A DNA stretch of 64,000 nt from an uncultured Bacteroidales bacterium (lineage in GTDB: Bacteria; Bacteroidota; Bacteroidia; Bacteroidales; Paludibacteraceae): positions 1 to 64,000 of the forward strand of contig CAMHOY010000006.1 of the NCBI GenBank assembly GCA_946186915.1, written 5' to 3'. The position numbers were made by a program, and so were the translations under genes. Below the pieces are notes generated by a model that did not search any database, was not told the origin of the DNA, and saw only the letters and a program-made list of their open reading frames with translations. Shown piece by piece: positions 34,042 to 42,512 of the stretch (position 1 is the first letter of the stretch; each line of letters opens with the position of its first letter).

Positions 34042-35361
34042 ATGGCAACCAAAAAGACCAAGGAGCCGGCTAACTCGTCGAAGCTCTTTACGCCCTTCCA
34101 ATTAGGGCCTGTTACGCTGCGGAATCGTATTATCCGCAGCGCTGCTTTTGAGAACATGGCGCGTGCGAATGCGCCGACTAAAGAACTGCAGGACTATCAT
34201 GTTAGTGTCGCACGCGGTGGTGTAGGAATGACGACTGTCGCCTATTGCGCTGTGGACCTGAGTGGCGTGTCGTTTGACGGTCAACTCTATGTGCGCCCGG
34301 AGATTGTGCCGGACATGAAGAAGATGACCGATGCCATTCATGCCGAGGGTGCAAAAGCCAGCATTCAACTGGGACACTGCGGCAATATGACGCATTTCTA
34401 TACCTGTCATTGTATGCCGGTGAGTGCCGATACGTGGTTTAATCTCTATAGCCCGACTATCCACCGTCGTCTGAAGGTAGCGGAGATCAAGAATCTTGTG
34501 AAAAAATTCGGTGAGGCTGTTGACTGGGCACGTGAGTGTGGTTTCGATTGTGTGGAGATTCATGCGGGACATGCATATCTTATCTCCCAATTCATCGCTC
34601 CGCGTACCAATCATCGTCATGATGAATACGGAGGCTCGTTTGAGAACCGCGTTCGTTTCATGAACGAGGTGTTGGACGAAGTGATGGCGCACGCCGGTAA
34701 CGATATGGCAGTGGTCGTCAAAACCAATATGTGGGACGACTGCTGGAAAGGCGTAAGTATCGAAGAGGGTATTCAAGTAGCGAAGGAGATTGCCAAGCAT
34801 AACGTACATGGTATCGTGCTTTCCGGCGGTACCGTAAGCCGTTCGCCGATGACGATTCTTGGCGGAGCTATGCCGTACAAGACCCTTGCGCATTATATGA
34901 ACATGAAGTCCTTCTGGTGGCTTAAGGCGGCATTGAACATACCCGGTGTACACCAGATTATGTTGCCGACACAGCCGTTCAAAGAGTTATATTTCATGGA
35001 CAAAGCAAAGCTTTTCCAGAAAGCGCTCAAGGATACCAACGTACCTCTGATCTATGTCGGCGGTGTGCAGAGTGGCGATAACTGCCAGCAGATTATAGAC
35101 GAAGGTTTCGAACTCTTCCAGATTGCGCACGTACTGATCAAAGATCCGGATTTTGTTAAGCATGTTCAGGAGAACCCGCATTACCATGCCGGTTGTGGCC
35201 GCTCGAATTACTGCGTAGGACGTATGTACACACTTGATATGAAATGCCATGAGTGCGTAGAGCGTGACGGCGAGAAAATATCTCCGCGTATCCAACGCGA
35301 GATAGCAGAACTCGAAGCGAATGCCAAGAAGTCCGTTGAACAACAGAAAGCAGGAAAGTAA
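34042..35361 (+). CDS. NADH:flavin oxidoreductase (old yellow enzyme family), possible 5-beta-reductase
   Basis: A 439-residue protein with an FMN-binding TIM barrel: FTPFQLGPVTLRNRII, the HAGHAYLISQFI catalytic region, NHRHDEYGGSFENR and VVVKTNMWDD. Cys residues near the end (CGRSNYCVG..., KCHEC) could bind an Fe-S cluster. Unlike BaiCD-type reductases of about 640 residues, the C-terminal NAD/FAD domain is absent, so electrons would come from elsewhere or directly from NAD(P)H. It sits between the 5-alpha-reductase and the SDR, which suggests 4-ene reduction of 3-oxo steroids. Confidence 0.88.
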   Translation: MATKKTKEPANSSKLFTPFQLGPVTLRNRIIRSAAFENMARANAPTKELQDYHVSVARGGVGMTTVAYCAVDLSGVSFDGQLYVRPEIVPDMKKMTDAIHAEGAKASIQLGHCGNMTHFYTCHCMPVSADTWFNLYSPTIHRRLKVAEIKNLVKKFGEAVDWARECGFDCVEIHAGHAYLISQFIAPRTNHRHDEYGGSFENRVRFMNEVLDEVMAHAGNDMAVVVKTNMWDDCWKGVSIEEGIQVAKEIAKHNVHGIVLSGGTVSRSPMTILGGAMPYKTLAHYMNMKSFWWLKAALNIPGVHQIMLPTQPFKELYFMDKAKLFQKALKDTNVPLIYVGGVQSGDNCQQIIDEGFELFQIAHVLIKDPDFVKHVQENPHYHAGCGRSNYCVGRMYTLDMKCHECVERDGEKISPRIQREIAELEANAKKSVEQQKAGK

Positions 35362-35362
35362 G

Positions 35363-36190
35363 ATGTTGGCTTTAGTAACGGGTGCCTCGTCAGGCATCGG
35401 ATTGCAATATGCTACGCAGTTAGCGCGAGATTATCATTGTGATCTACTCCTTGTCAGCAACCAGGAGAAAGAGTTGGAGCAAGTAGCGAAAGACTTGGCT
35501 GCGCAATACAACGTGAATACCGTCGCGCGCTTTGCGGATCTGAGCCTCCCTGATGCAGCAGAAACGCTGCATGACTGGTGCGTGGAGAATAAGTATGTAG
35601 TGGATATCCTGGTGAATAATGCCGGTATCTTCTTCTTCAATCCGTACTGCGAGACTTCCATGAAACGCATAGAACTGATGCTCCAGTTGCACATGATAAC
35701 GGTAGCAAAGATGACGCGTCTTTTTGCGGCGGATATGTGCAAGCGCGAGTTGACGGAAGAAGAGGCGGCACAACGTATATGCGGGCATAAGCGCATGCGC
35801 GGGTACATATTGAATATGAGTTCGATGTCCGCATGGATGGCTATGCCGGGTATTCAGACCTATAACGCTACGAAGGCTTTCATCTATAATTTCTCGAAGT
35901 CCATCTGGTACGAATTGAAGCCGCTGAACGTAGGTATCACAGTGATGGCGCCGGGGGCAGTGGATACAGGCTTGTTTGGCCTCGCACCCAATCTCCGTAA
36001 GTTAGCGGTCGCCCTGACGGTAAGTATTCCGCCGGAGAAACTGGTGAAGCGCGCACTCAAGAAGATGTTCCGCAATAAAAAGGCGGACACTCCGGGCTTT
36101 ATTAACTGGCTGAGTACACCGCTTCTCAAGCATACCCCGGACTGGATGCTTTTCTTGGCTCAAAAGAAATTATCCCAATACATGCATTAA
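35363..36190 (+). CDS. Short-chain dehydrogenase, possible hydroxysteroid dehydrogenase
   Basis: About 275 residues. SDR motifs: TGASSGIG (residues 6-13) for the cofactor, NNAGIFFFN, the catalytic Ser in LNMSSMSAW, and Tyr/Lys in YNATKAF. It resembles the 17-beta-HSD/3-ketoacyl-reductase-like SDRs. A 3-beta-hydroxysteroid dehydrogenase role is inferred from the cluster. ATG 35363 lies 1 bp after the upstream stop; the longer frame from 35321 overlaps the upstream gene and lacks the normal N-terminus. The stop overlaps the next start. Confidence 0.87.
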   Translation: MLALVTGASSGIGLQYATQLARDYHCDLLLVSNQEKELEQVAKDLAAQYNVNTVARFADLSLPDAAETLHDWCVENKYVVDILVNNAGIFFFNPYCETSMKRIELMLQLHMITVAKMTRLFAADMCKRELTEEEAAQRICGHKRMRGYILNMSSMSAWMAMPGIQTYNATKAFIYNFSKSIWYELKPLNVGITVMAPGAVDTGLFGLAPNLRKLAVALTVSIPPEKLVKRALKKMFRNKKADTPGFINWLSTPLLKHTPDWMLFLAQKKLSQYMH

Positions 36191-37713
36191 TGTATATGAA
36201 ACGAATACTTATGATACTCAATGCCAGCGTGTTTGCGCTGGCATTGTGCGCTAAGGACATCACTTACACGCCAGATGACGTCACGATTTTTCCTAATCCT
36301 GAACGTGGTTTCACCGATCAATTGGGCGGGGAAGTAGCCCTGACGGATTCCAAAAATCATGTGGTAAAACCGGAGGAGGAATGGTATTGGGACAAAGAGG
36401 ATGAGAACTATCCCGATCGTAAGAACCAGTCCCTTGTCATGCTGATGTATTACCTGAAGAACTACAAGACCAAAGCCTTGTCGGATAAGATCTTAAAAGG
36501 TTTCGATGAGGATATGCAGATCTTGCGTAACCACGGTTTCAAGTGCGTGCTCCGTTTTGCTTATGACTGGAGTAGCAAGAACGATGCGGATACCACCTGG
36601 GCTCTGCGTCATATTGAGCAGCTTGCTCCGCATCTGGAGGCAAACAAAGATGTCATTTATGTGCTTGAGACGGGGTTTGTCGGTCGTTGGGGCGAGTGGT
36701 ACTACAGTTCCAACTACGGTAATGAGACCCAACATCTCAATGCCAAGCGTCGTCGTATTCTACAAGCGATGTTAGCAGCTTGTCCGCAGGGACGTTATTT
36801 GCTCACTCGCTATTCGATGATTAAGACCGAGTACCTGGGAGACACCGTGTCGCTTAAGTACGACGAAGCGTATTCTTCCTCTCCGCGTGCACGTATCGGG
36901 CATCATAACGATGCTTTCCTGAATGCATGGGGAAATGACGGGACGTATGCAAGCAATGACGAAGACGATGATCCGAAAGTGCGTCGCTATATAGCCAACG
37001 AGACGCTTTATGTTCCGAATGGCGGGGAGACGAACGTGGAAGAACAACCCTTGGCTTCTATTGTCTCGGCTTACGACACAACGATGGCTGAGTTACGCCG
37101 GTACCACTGGACTTTCTGCGGAGCGCAGTATTCCGAAGAAGTCACGGATACATGGCGTACGAATGGTACTTTTGATGAGATGAACCGTGTGTTGGGGTAT
37201 AGGTATCAACTGATATCTTCCTCTCTTCCGGAGACAGTGGTCGCAGGCGACCAAATGCCGGTTCATCTGCAGTTACGCAATGTAGGCTGTGCTCCGTTGT
37301 ATAACGAACGGCATGCGTATATTGTGCTTAAGAACGCTAATAAGACCTATTCTGTTCAACTCGCTACAGATCCGCGGCATTGGCTGCCGAATGGCGAAGT
37401 GTCCGCAGTAGAAGAGACTTTGACTATTCCTTCCGATGTTCCGAATGGCACCTACCAACTCTTTTTACATCTGCCGGATGCAGCTCCTTCATTGGCGGCA
37501 GACCCCCGTTATGCAGTTCGTTTTGCGAACGTAGGTACATGGGATGCGGAGTCGGGAATGAACAGGCTGAATGCCGAAGTGACTGTCACAAGGACGGAGG
37601 ACGTTGAGCAAACTCTAACCGCCCCGCAAGTACAGAAAATACTGCGAGACGGTCAGTTATTGATTCGCAAAGGTACTAAAACCTTTACTGCACAAGGCGT
37701 GGAACTATTTTAA
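36190..37713 (+). CDS. Secreted DUF4874/DUF4832 protein with C-terminal tail
   Basis: A 507-residue protein with a signal peptide (to about residue 21, LALCAK). It starts with the DUF4874 signature (NPERGFTDQ) and a TIM-barrel-like region (VIYVLETGFVGRWGEWYYS), followed by a DUF4832-like beta domain. The last about 27 residues (QKILRDGQLLIRKG..., ending FTAQGVELF) resemble the tail of the secreted protein at 44099. Such proteins look like glycoside hydrolases but have no known activity. Start is ATG 36190 or 36196. It overlaps the SDR stop by 1 bp and the convergent S41 gene by 9 bp. Confidence 0.8.
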   Translation: MYMKRILMILNASVFALALCAKDITYTPDDVTIFPNPERGFTDQLGGEVALTDSKNHVVKPEEEWYWDKEDENYPDRKNQSLVMLMYYLKNYKTKALSDKILKGFDEDMQILRNHGFKCVLRFAYDWSSKNDADTTWALRHIEQLAPHLEANKDVIYVLETGFVGRWGEWYYSSNYGNETQHLNAKRRRILQAMLAACPQGRYLLTRYSMIKTEYLGDTVSLKYDEAYSSSPRARIGHHNDAFLNAWGNDGTYASNDEDDDPKVRRYIANETLYVPNGGETNVEEQPLASIVSAYDTTMAELRRYHWTFCGAQYSEEVTDTWRTNGTFDEMNRVLGYRYQLISSSLPETVVAGDQMPVHLQLRNVGCAPLYNERHAYIVLKNANKTYSVQLATDPRHWLPNGEVSAVEETLTIPSDVPNGTYQLFLHLPDAAPSLAADPRYAVRFANVGTWDAESGMNRLNAEVTVTRTEDVEQTLTAPQVQKILRDGQLLIRKGTKTFTAQGVELF

Positions 37714-39330
37714 TTCGCTTAATGCGCGCTTGATTTCGTCATCAAAGCGCAGGTTATAAGCTGCTTGGCCTCGTTGGTAGTAATAACGTAATACTATCTC
37801 GGAGCCAAGCATTTCTTTTACTTCGTCCTTGTTGCGTTCTATGGCTTCGCGGAAATCCGGCGTGAGCATAGGTTCGAGAGCTTCTAACTGCGCGAGGGTG
37901 GTAGAGTCAATGTCTTCGTGCTTTGCCATCTTCAGCATGTCGGCGAAGAACTTGCCTGTCTCTGTCTCGTATTTGAATTTGCGCTCATCGAGGAACTTGC
38001 AGAAGTCTTCTATATCACCATCCGTGAGCATGAATTGATCCGGTTTGGCAATACTGTCGTGCAGACGATGGTAACGCGTAGCGTAGTCAAAGAAATAATG
38101 ATTCAGGAACAACGAATAGCAGATATCCACTTTTGCGCTGTCGTTCAGTACGATATCCGGCAGGATACCTCCTGCGGTGTCGCGTTTGAGTTCATGTCCT
38201 TTCTGGCGCTCGCTGTAGTCGATGGCCTGGATGCAACGTCCGGAGGGTAGGTAGTACTTGCTGGTTGTTACTTTGATATGACCGCCATAGATGATAGGGC
38301 GGACATTTTGCACAAGTCCCTTACCAAAGGTACGTTGTCCTATCAAGGTAGCGCGGTGCAGGTCCTGCAATGCACCCGAGACAATCTCGCTTGCAGACGC
38401 AGAGTTCTTGTCCACCAGAACCACCAACGGCAGATCTTTGTACCGCGGTTTATTGCGGGTCTGATAGATATAGTTGCTGCGCGAAGTCTTGCCTTTCGTC
38501 TCAACGACTTTTTGCCCTTCGTCCACAAAGAGGTTCACTATCTGCAGCGCTTCGTCCACGATACCACCTCCGTTACCCCGCAGGTCGATGATGAGTTTGC
38601 GTGCGCCCCGGTTGTAATAGAGTTCATCCAAGGCATTGGAGAATGCTTGCGCGGAGCCTTCCGTAAATTCGTTGAAGGCTATGTATCCTACCGGCGTGGA
38701 AAGACTGTCAGCCTCTATGGTCGTGTAGTAACTGACGGCATCGAGATGGATGTCTTCGCGAACGATCTCCAGTTTAATGGGCTTGGCAACTCCTTCTCGC
38801 TCAATTTCAACCACCACGGTCGTACCCGGCACGCCGCGTAAGTTATTGCTCACCTCGCTGACAGTCAGGCCTTTGGTTGTCTTGCCGTCGATAGAGAGGA
38901 TGCGGTCACCTGCCAGCATGCCTGCTCTTTGAGCCGGTTTGCCTTCGTACGGGTTTACAGCGTAGGTCCAAAGCGAGTCTTTGGGTTGCTTCTTGCCTGC
39001 TTTGTCGGGACGCGGACGCTGCTGGATAATACTGCCTATACCGCCGTATTTGCCGGTGGTCATCATCCGTAACTCGCGGTCGTTCTTCTTGGGATAATAG
39101 ACCGTGTAAGGGTCTATCTTGCGGAGCATGGCATTGATAGCCGTCTCCGTCAGATCCTCATAATTGAGGGTATCCACGTAGTTCACGTCCACCTGACGCA
39201 GTACATCGTTGAAAATGCTGATACACTCGTCGGCACGCGTTGTTTCTTGGCGTTCTTGGGCTACTACGCTCAAAGGTAATAAGGCAAGAAGGAGATTAAC
39301 GCAGATGATTCGGTACAAATTCGCTGACAT
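37705..39330 (-). CDS. S41 C-terminal processing peptidase
   Basis: About 541 residues with a signal peptide (LLALLPLSVVAQ). It has a PDZ domain (about 80-165) and the S41 protease domain with catalytic Ser in KNSASASEIVSG and Lys in GQRTFGKGLVQ. This is the CtpA/Prc family, acting in the periplasm on protein C-termini. Several in-frame ATGs exist between 39354 and 39330; 39330 gives the best signal peptide. The gene overlaps the coaD end by about 35 bp and the convergent DUF4832 gene by 9 bp. Confidence 0.92.
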   Translation of the reverse strand: MSANLYRIICVNLLLALLPLSVVAQERQETTRADECISIFNDVLRQVDVNYVDTLNYEDLTETAINAMLRKIDPYTVYYPKKNDRELRMMTTGKYGGIGSIIQQRPRPDKAGKKQPKDSLWTYAVNPYEGKPAQRAGMLAGDRILSIDGKTTKGLTVSEVSNNLRGVPGTTVVVEIEREGVAKPIKLEIVREDIHLDAVSYYTTIEADSLSTPVGYIAFNEFTEGSAQAFSNALDELYYNRGARKLIIDLRGNGGGIVDEALQIVNLFVDEGQKVVETKGKTSRSNYIYQTRNKPRYKDLPLVVLVDKNSASASEIVSGALQDLHRATLIGQRTFGKGLVQNVRPIIYGGHIKVTTSKYYLPSGRCIQAIDYSERQKGHELKRDTAGGILPDIVLNDSAKVDICYSLFLNHYFFDYATRYHRLHDSIAKPDQFMLTDGDIEDFCKFLDERKFKYETETGKFFADMLKMAKHEDIDSTTLAQLEALEPMLTPDFREAIERNKDEVKEMLGSEIVLRYYYQRGQAAYNLRFDDEIKRALSELK

Positions 39331-39745
39331 CTTTACCATAAGCATATAAATCACGAACGAGGGTAGAGGAGATATGTGCGTACTCGGGGCGGGTATAGAG
39401 AATGATAGTTTCTACGCCGCCTAACTGTTTGTTGGCTTCCGCCATGTTACGCTCGTACTCGAAGTCGCCTATACAACGCATACCGCGCAGGATGAATTGC
39501 GCTTCTTGCTCTTTGGCGAAATCGACCGTAAGGCAATCATAAATCGCTACCTTCACGCGCGGCTCGTCTGCAAAGATCTTACGAATGGCTTCCTCCCGTT
39601 CGCGGATAGGGAAGGTCTCTTTCTTGGTACTGTTACGACCGATACCGATGATGATCTCATCGAAAATCTCCAGGCCACGCTTTACGATGTCGTAATGGCC
39701 TACTGTAAACGGGTCAAACGACCCTGGGAATATTGCTCTTTTCAT
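39296..39745 (-). CDS. coaD: Phosphopantetheine adenylyltransferase
   Basis: A 149-residue enzyme of coenzyme A synthesis. It has GSFDPFTVGHYDIV (the H.GH-type motif as T.GH), the FILRGMRCIGDFEYE segment and the C-terminal ISSTLVRD. Length is normal. It lies 5 bp after a PlsC-like gene in a tight minus-strand run. Confidence 0.96.
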   Translation of the reverse strand: MKRAIFPGSFDPFTVGHYDIVKRGLEIFDEIIIGIGRNSTKKETFPIREREEAIRKIFADEPRVKVAIYDCLTVDFAKEQEAQFILRGMRCIGDFEYERNMAEANKQLGGVETIILYTRPEYAHISSTLVRDLYAYGKDVSEFVPNHLR

Positions 39746-39746
39746 T

Positions 39747-39772
39747 TCTTTAAACTTTAAACTCTAAACTTT
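39747..39772. repeat. CTTTAAA/CTCTAAA words at the 3' end of the acyltransferase gene
   Basis: Units TCTTTAAA, CTTTAAA, CTCTAAA, CTTTT. Read on the minus strand they encode the last residues SLEFKV and the stop codon of the upstream acyltransferase, so the repeat forms part of its C-terminus. Confidence 0.7.
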
Positions 39773-40769
39773 TACGGTGGTTTATCACAGGAAAATTATA
39801 CATCTCAACCAGTTTCTCACGAAGGAACGCTTCGTCTTTGTTCGGCAGTTCTATCTTCGCCAGTCGGCTCTCTATGTAGGCATCAAAATCCGTGCCACGT
39901 TCATAGATCTCGTATCCTTGGTGAATATGCCGGTCGATGATGAAACACAGATGTTCTATCTGGTCTTTGATTGGCAGTCCGCGGTAGTACGGGAACTTCT
40001 CCAACATCCGGTCGATGTCATGATTGATGCTCGGCGTCAGGCGATACACAACGCGCCCTTTCTCTCCACGAATACCGGTAACCATCGACTCTACATCATC
40101 CTTCGCGCGCTTCTTCCAGTTAGGATTATCCCGTTTGAGTTGCATCTCGCGGGCCTTGAGATAGTCGCACGGATCGAACTCGTAGTTGATACTTACAGGA
40201 CATATATTGAGTTCCTTGACATAGTCGAAGAACTCCTCCACGGGTCGGTTCTGTTGCTCAAAATCAATCGTCAGCATGTGCAGTACCGCGGCCTGTGTGC
40301 GATCGTTGCCGTCTTTGGCACGACCTTCGCGTTGAGCGAGCCAGATGGACTTGTGACGCCCGCGAAGGTGACGGATGTAAGCGGATAACTGTATGGCATT
40401 CTCCAACTGTGCGTGGATACCGGCGCCGCGTTTGACCACAAAGCAGCGGTTATAGCGCACCAGGTGTTCAATCCATTTCTTTGCAAAGAGATTATTGCCG
40501 ATTCCCATGTACGGACGGATGAAATAGCGGCAACGCAACAGGAGGGATAGCCATGAGGCATCGAGGATGATGTCCCGATGGTTGGTAAGGAAGAATGCGC
40601 CATGTTTGATGTCGCGTTCTATCTGTTTGCGGTCGCCTAAATAGTCCAGACGGATTCCTTTTGTCGTCCGCCATGCCCATATCCCGAGCAATGGGAAGGC
40701 AAGCAGAAAATCCGTAAATGGTAGGAGCCATCCTACACGATACGCACGTATGTCTTTAAACTGATCCAT
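39750..40769 (-). CDS. PlsC-like glycerol acyltransferase
   Basis: A 339-residue acyltransferase with HX4D as NHRDIILD (about residues 65-72), a hydrophobic N-terminal segment (about 12-32) and IWLAQREGRAKDG, which resembles motif III. It is larger than a standard PlsC and of the type found in Bacteroidota and gammaproteobacteria without a firm substrate. The C-terminal six residues come from a short tandem repeat. The spacer to yigZ holds GTCGC-gta-GCGAC. Confidence 0.8.
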   Translation of the reverse strand: MDQFKDIRAYRVGWLLPFTDFLLAFPLLGIWAWRTTKGIRLDYLGDRKQIERDIKHGAFFLTNHRDIILDASWLSLLLRCRYFIRPYMGIGNNLFAKKWIEHLVRYNRCFVVKRGAGIHAQLENAIQLSAYIRHLRGRHKSIWLAQREGRAKDGNDRTQAAVLHMLTIDFEQQNRPVEEFFDYVKELNICPVSINYEFDPCDYLKAREMQLKRDNPNWKKRAKDDVESMVTGIRGEKGRVVYRLTPSINHDIDRMLEKFPYYRGLPIKDQIEHLCFIIDRHIHQGYEIYERGTDFDAYIESRLAKIELPNKDEAFLREKLVEMYNFPVINHRKSLEFKV

Positions 40770-40797
40770 TTCAACTATTACACGTCGCGTAGCGACA

Positions 40798-41154
40798 TTA
40801 CACTTTATACTCCTCTAACGCAGCTTTAGCTGCCTCTCTATACGCCACCATCAGTCCTCCTGTGCCGAGTAATGTGCCTCTGAAATAGCGTACAACGACC
40901 ACTAAGATATTATCCAGTCCGCGGGCATCGATGGAGCGCAGGATAGGTGCGCCGGCAGTGCCGTGCGGTTCGCCGTCATCCTTGGTGCGCCATAAGTTCG
41001 GGCCCAGACGATAGGCATAGCATACATGCCGTGCGTCATGGTATTTCTTCTTATACCATGCCACCCGCGCTTTCGCCTGCTCTTCGTCCGTAATGGGTTC
41101 CGCGAACCCGAGGAACTTACTCCCGCGGTCCTTATATATTCCTTCAGCTGCCAA
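40798..41154 (-). CDS. YigZ/IMPACT family protein (first domain only)
   Basis: A 118-residue protein equal to the N-terminal UPF0029 domain of YigZ: ARHVCYAYRLG, DDGEPHGTAGAPIL, then LVVVVRYFRGTLLGTGGL (usually RYFGG). The C-terminal ferredoxin-like half found in E. coli YigZ is absent. The role is linked to translation control in eukaryotic IMPACT and is unclear in bacteria. Confidence 0.88.
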   Translation of the reverse strand: MAAEGIYKDRGSKFLGFAEPITDEEQAKARVAWYKKKYHDARHVCYAYRLGPNLWRTKDDGEPHGTAGAPILRSIDARGLDNILVVVVRYFRGTLLGTGGLMVAYREAAKAALEEYKV

Positions 41155-41159
41155 TTTTG

Positions 41160-41188
41160 AATTCTTAATTCTTAATTTTTAATTTCTT
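41160..41188. repeat. AATTCTT/AATTTTT words at the 3' end of the C1 peptidase gene
   Basis: Units AATTCTT, AATTCTT, AATTTTT, AATTTC. On the minus strand these encode LKIKN and the stop codon of the C1 peptidase. Confidence 0.65.
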
Positions 41189-42376
41189 TAGTATGTCTTT
41201 CGGGATAGCGTTCTTGTGAACCAGCACGTCGTTGGTCTTGTATTGCATGAACGCCTCGCTGATGTACCAGATGCCTTTGTAATCCGAGCGGAGCGTGCCC
41301 CAGGAGTTTTTCACCATGTAATAGCGTTTGCCGTTCTGGTCTTTGGCGGTACCGAAGATCTGCATGCCGTGATCGTCTGTTGTCTCCCAGTTATCGAAGG
41401 CGTCCTGACGCATCTGTTGGGTGATGGTCTTCTCCGGCAGAGGTTTCTTGGTCAGTTCCTCTTTCTGTTTGTCTTTGGTCATGCCCACCCATTTGGCCAT
41501 GTCGCTACCGGTGAGGTCCGCTCCTTTGTCTGCATCGGGCACGACACCTATACCTTTGCGGGTGAAACCTATCTCGCTCACATCCGCTCCCCAAGCGAGT
41601 GTGTAACCGTTGGCGAGGGCGTTGTCGATGATACGCATCATATCCTCCATGGGCACGTTGTACATCTGGTCCATGCGCCAGTTATCCGGCACTTCCAGCG
41701 CGAAGCGCTCGTAGAAAGGGTGGTGGGTATAAGAGGTGATGGACACATAGTCCTCGGCATTCAGACCCAGACTCTTCACGAACGACTCCGGCGTGTATTT
41801 CTTGCCTTCGTACTCGAACTCCGTAGGACATGCGCCCAGATAGGTGTCGTAGATAGCCTGCAGGCCCTCGCGCCATACGGGCGACAGTTTCTTCTGCTTC
41901 TTCAGCCCGTTCAGATAACCGCTCGCCACGGCTGTCAACTCGCTGAAGACGGGTAGAGTGTCCGCTTCGGTCCAGCCATAACGGATACCGGGCATCGCGC
42001 TTTTCGGTACAAGACCGTAGTGCTCCATGCAGTAGATGACGTCGTAAGCGGAACCGCCCTCTGCGAATTTGGGCTCGTTATACAGGCGGACGCAGTAGGT
42101 CGCGCGGTCAATGAGTGTCTTGCTGACTACGAACATCGGACTGAGTTCCACCTCTTTGCCCTTGATACGCAGCACTTCCGACTCGAGAAAACCGAGGGTG
42201 GAGAAGGCCCAGCAGGTACCGCTGCGGTGTTGGTCTTTTACACGCGTAATAGGTACACTGTCCACTGTCGTGAATTGCCAGCCTTCTACGCTGTCTTTCT
42301 TCACTTGTGTGCTGTCTGTCTGCGCAAAGGCGCTTAAACTTACCGCCAGAGCGGCTATGATCATTAACTCTTTCAT
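41165..42376 (-). CDS. Secreted C1-family (bleomycin hydrolase-like) peptidase
   Basis: A 403-residue papain-fold peptidase of the C1B type with signal peptide MKELMIIAALAVSLSAFAQ. The catalytic Cys is in GTCWAFS, His in DDHGMQIFG and Asn in VKNSWG. Most bleomycin hydrolase/PepC proteins are cytoplasmic aminopeptidases; the signal peptide makes this a periplasmic or exported enzyme, as is common in Bacteroidales. It follows prfB after a spacer containing the long-stem element B. Confidence 0.92.
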   Translation of the reverse strand: MKELMIIAALAVSLSAFAQTDSTQVKKDSVEGWQFTTVDSVPITRVKDQHRSGTCWAFSTLGFLESEVLRIKGKEVELSPMFVVSKTLIDRATYCVRLYNEPKFAEGGSAYDVIYCMEHYGLVPKSAMPGIRYGWTEADTLPVFSELTAVASGYLNGLKKQKKLSPVWREGLQAIYDTYLGACPTEFEYEGKKYTPESFVKSLGLNAEDYVSITSYTHHPFYERFALEVPDNWRMDQMYNVPMEDMMRIIDNALANGYTLAWGADVSEIGFTRKGIGVVPDADKGADLTGSDMAKWVGMTKDKQKEELTKKPLPEKTITQQMRQDAFDNWETTDDHGMQIFGTAKDQNGKRYYMVKNSWGTLRSDYKGIWYISEAFMQYKTNDVLVHKNAIPKDILKKLKIKN

Positions 42377-42398
42377 AAACTTTTTTCTTAGCGAGGTT

Positions 42399-42502
42399 TA
42401 TACTCTCTCGGAGGCTAGGTGTCCCCGCTAATCGGGGAAACCGTAACACGGGAAGGGGTTAATTCTATTCATTGCAGGGGGCGAGTTACTCCGAAGAGTA
42501 TA
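42399..42502 (-). other. Long-stem intergenic element, copy B
   Basis: Arms TATACTCT/AGAGTATA and TCGGAG/CTCCGA (42399-42413 with 42489-42502) with one bulged C, and GGCGAGTTA directly before CTCCGA. This repeats the design of element A at 10728-10818. The loop is different and includes CCCCG-ctaat-CGGGG. It lies 11 bp 3' of prfB. Strand is assigned from the flanking genes. Confidence 0.6.
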
Positions 42503-42512
42503 TGACCGAGCG

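Noticed and set aside
41216-41956. Plus-strand 246-residue frame antisense to the C1 peptidase
   Set aside because: The peptidase is certain from Cys, His and Asn motifs; the antisense frame is a codon-bias shadow rich in His/Val.
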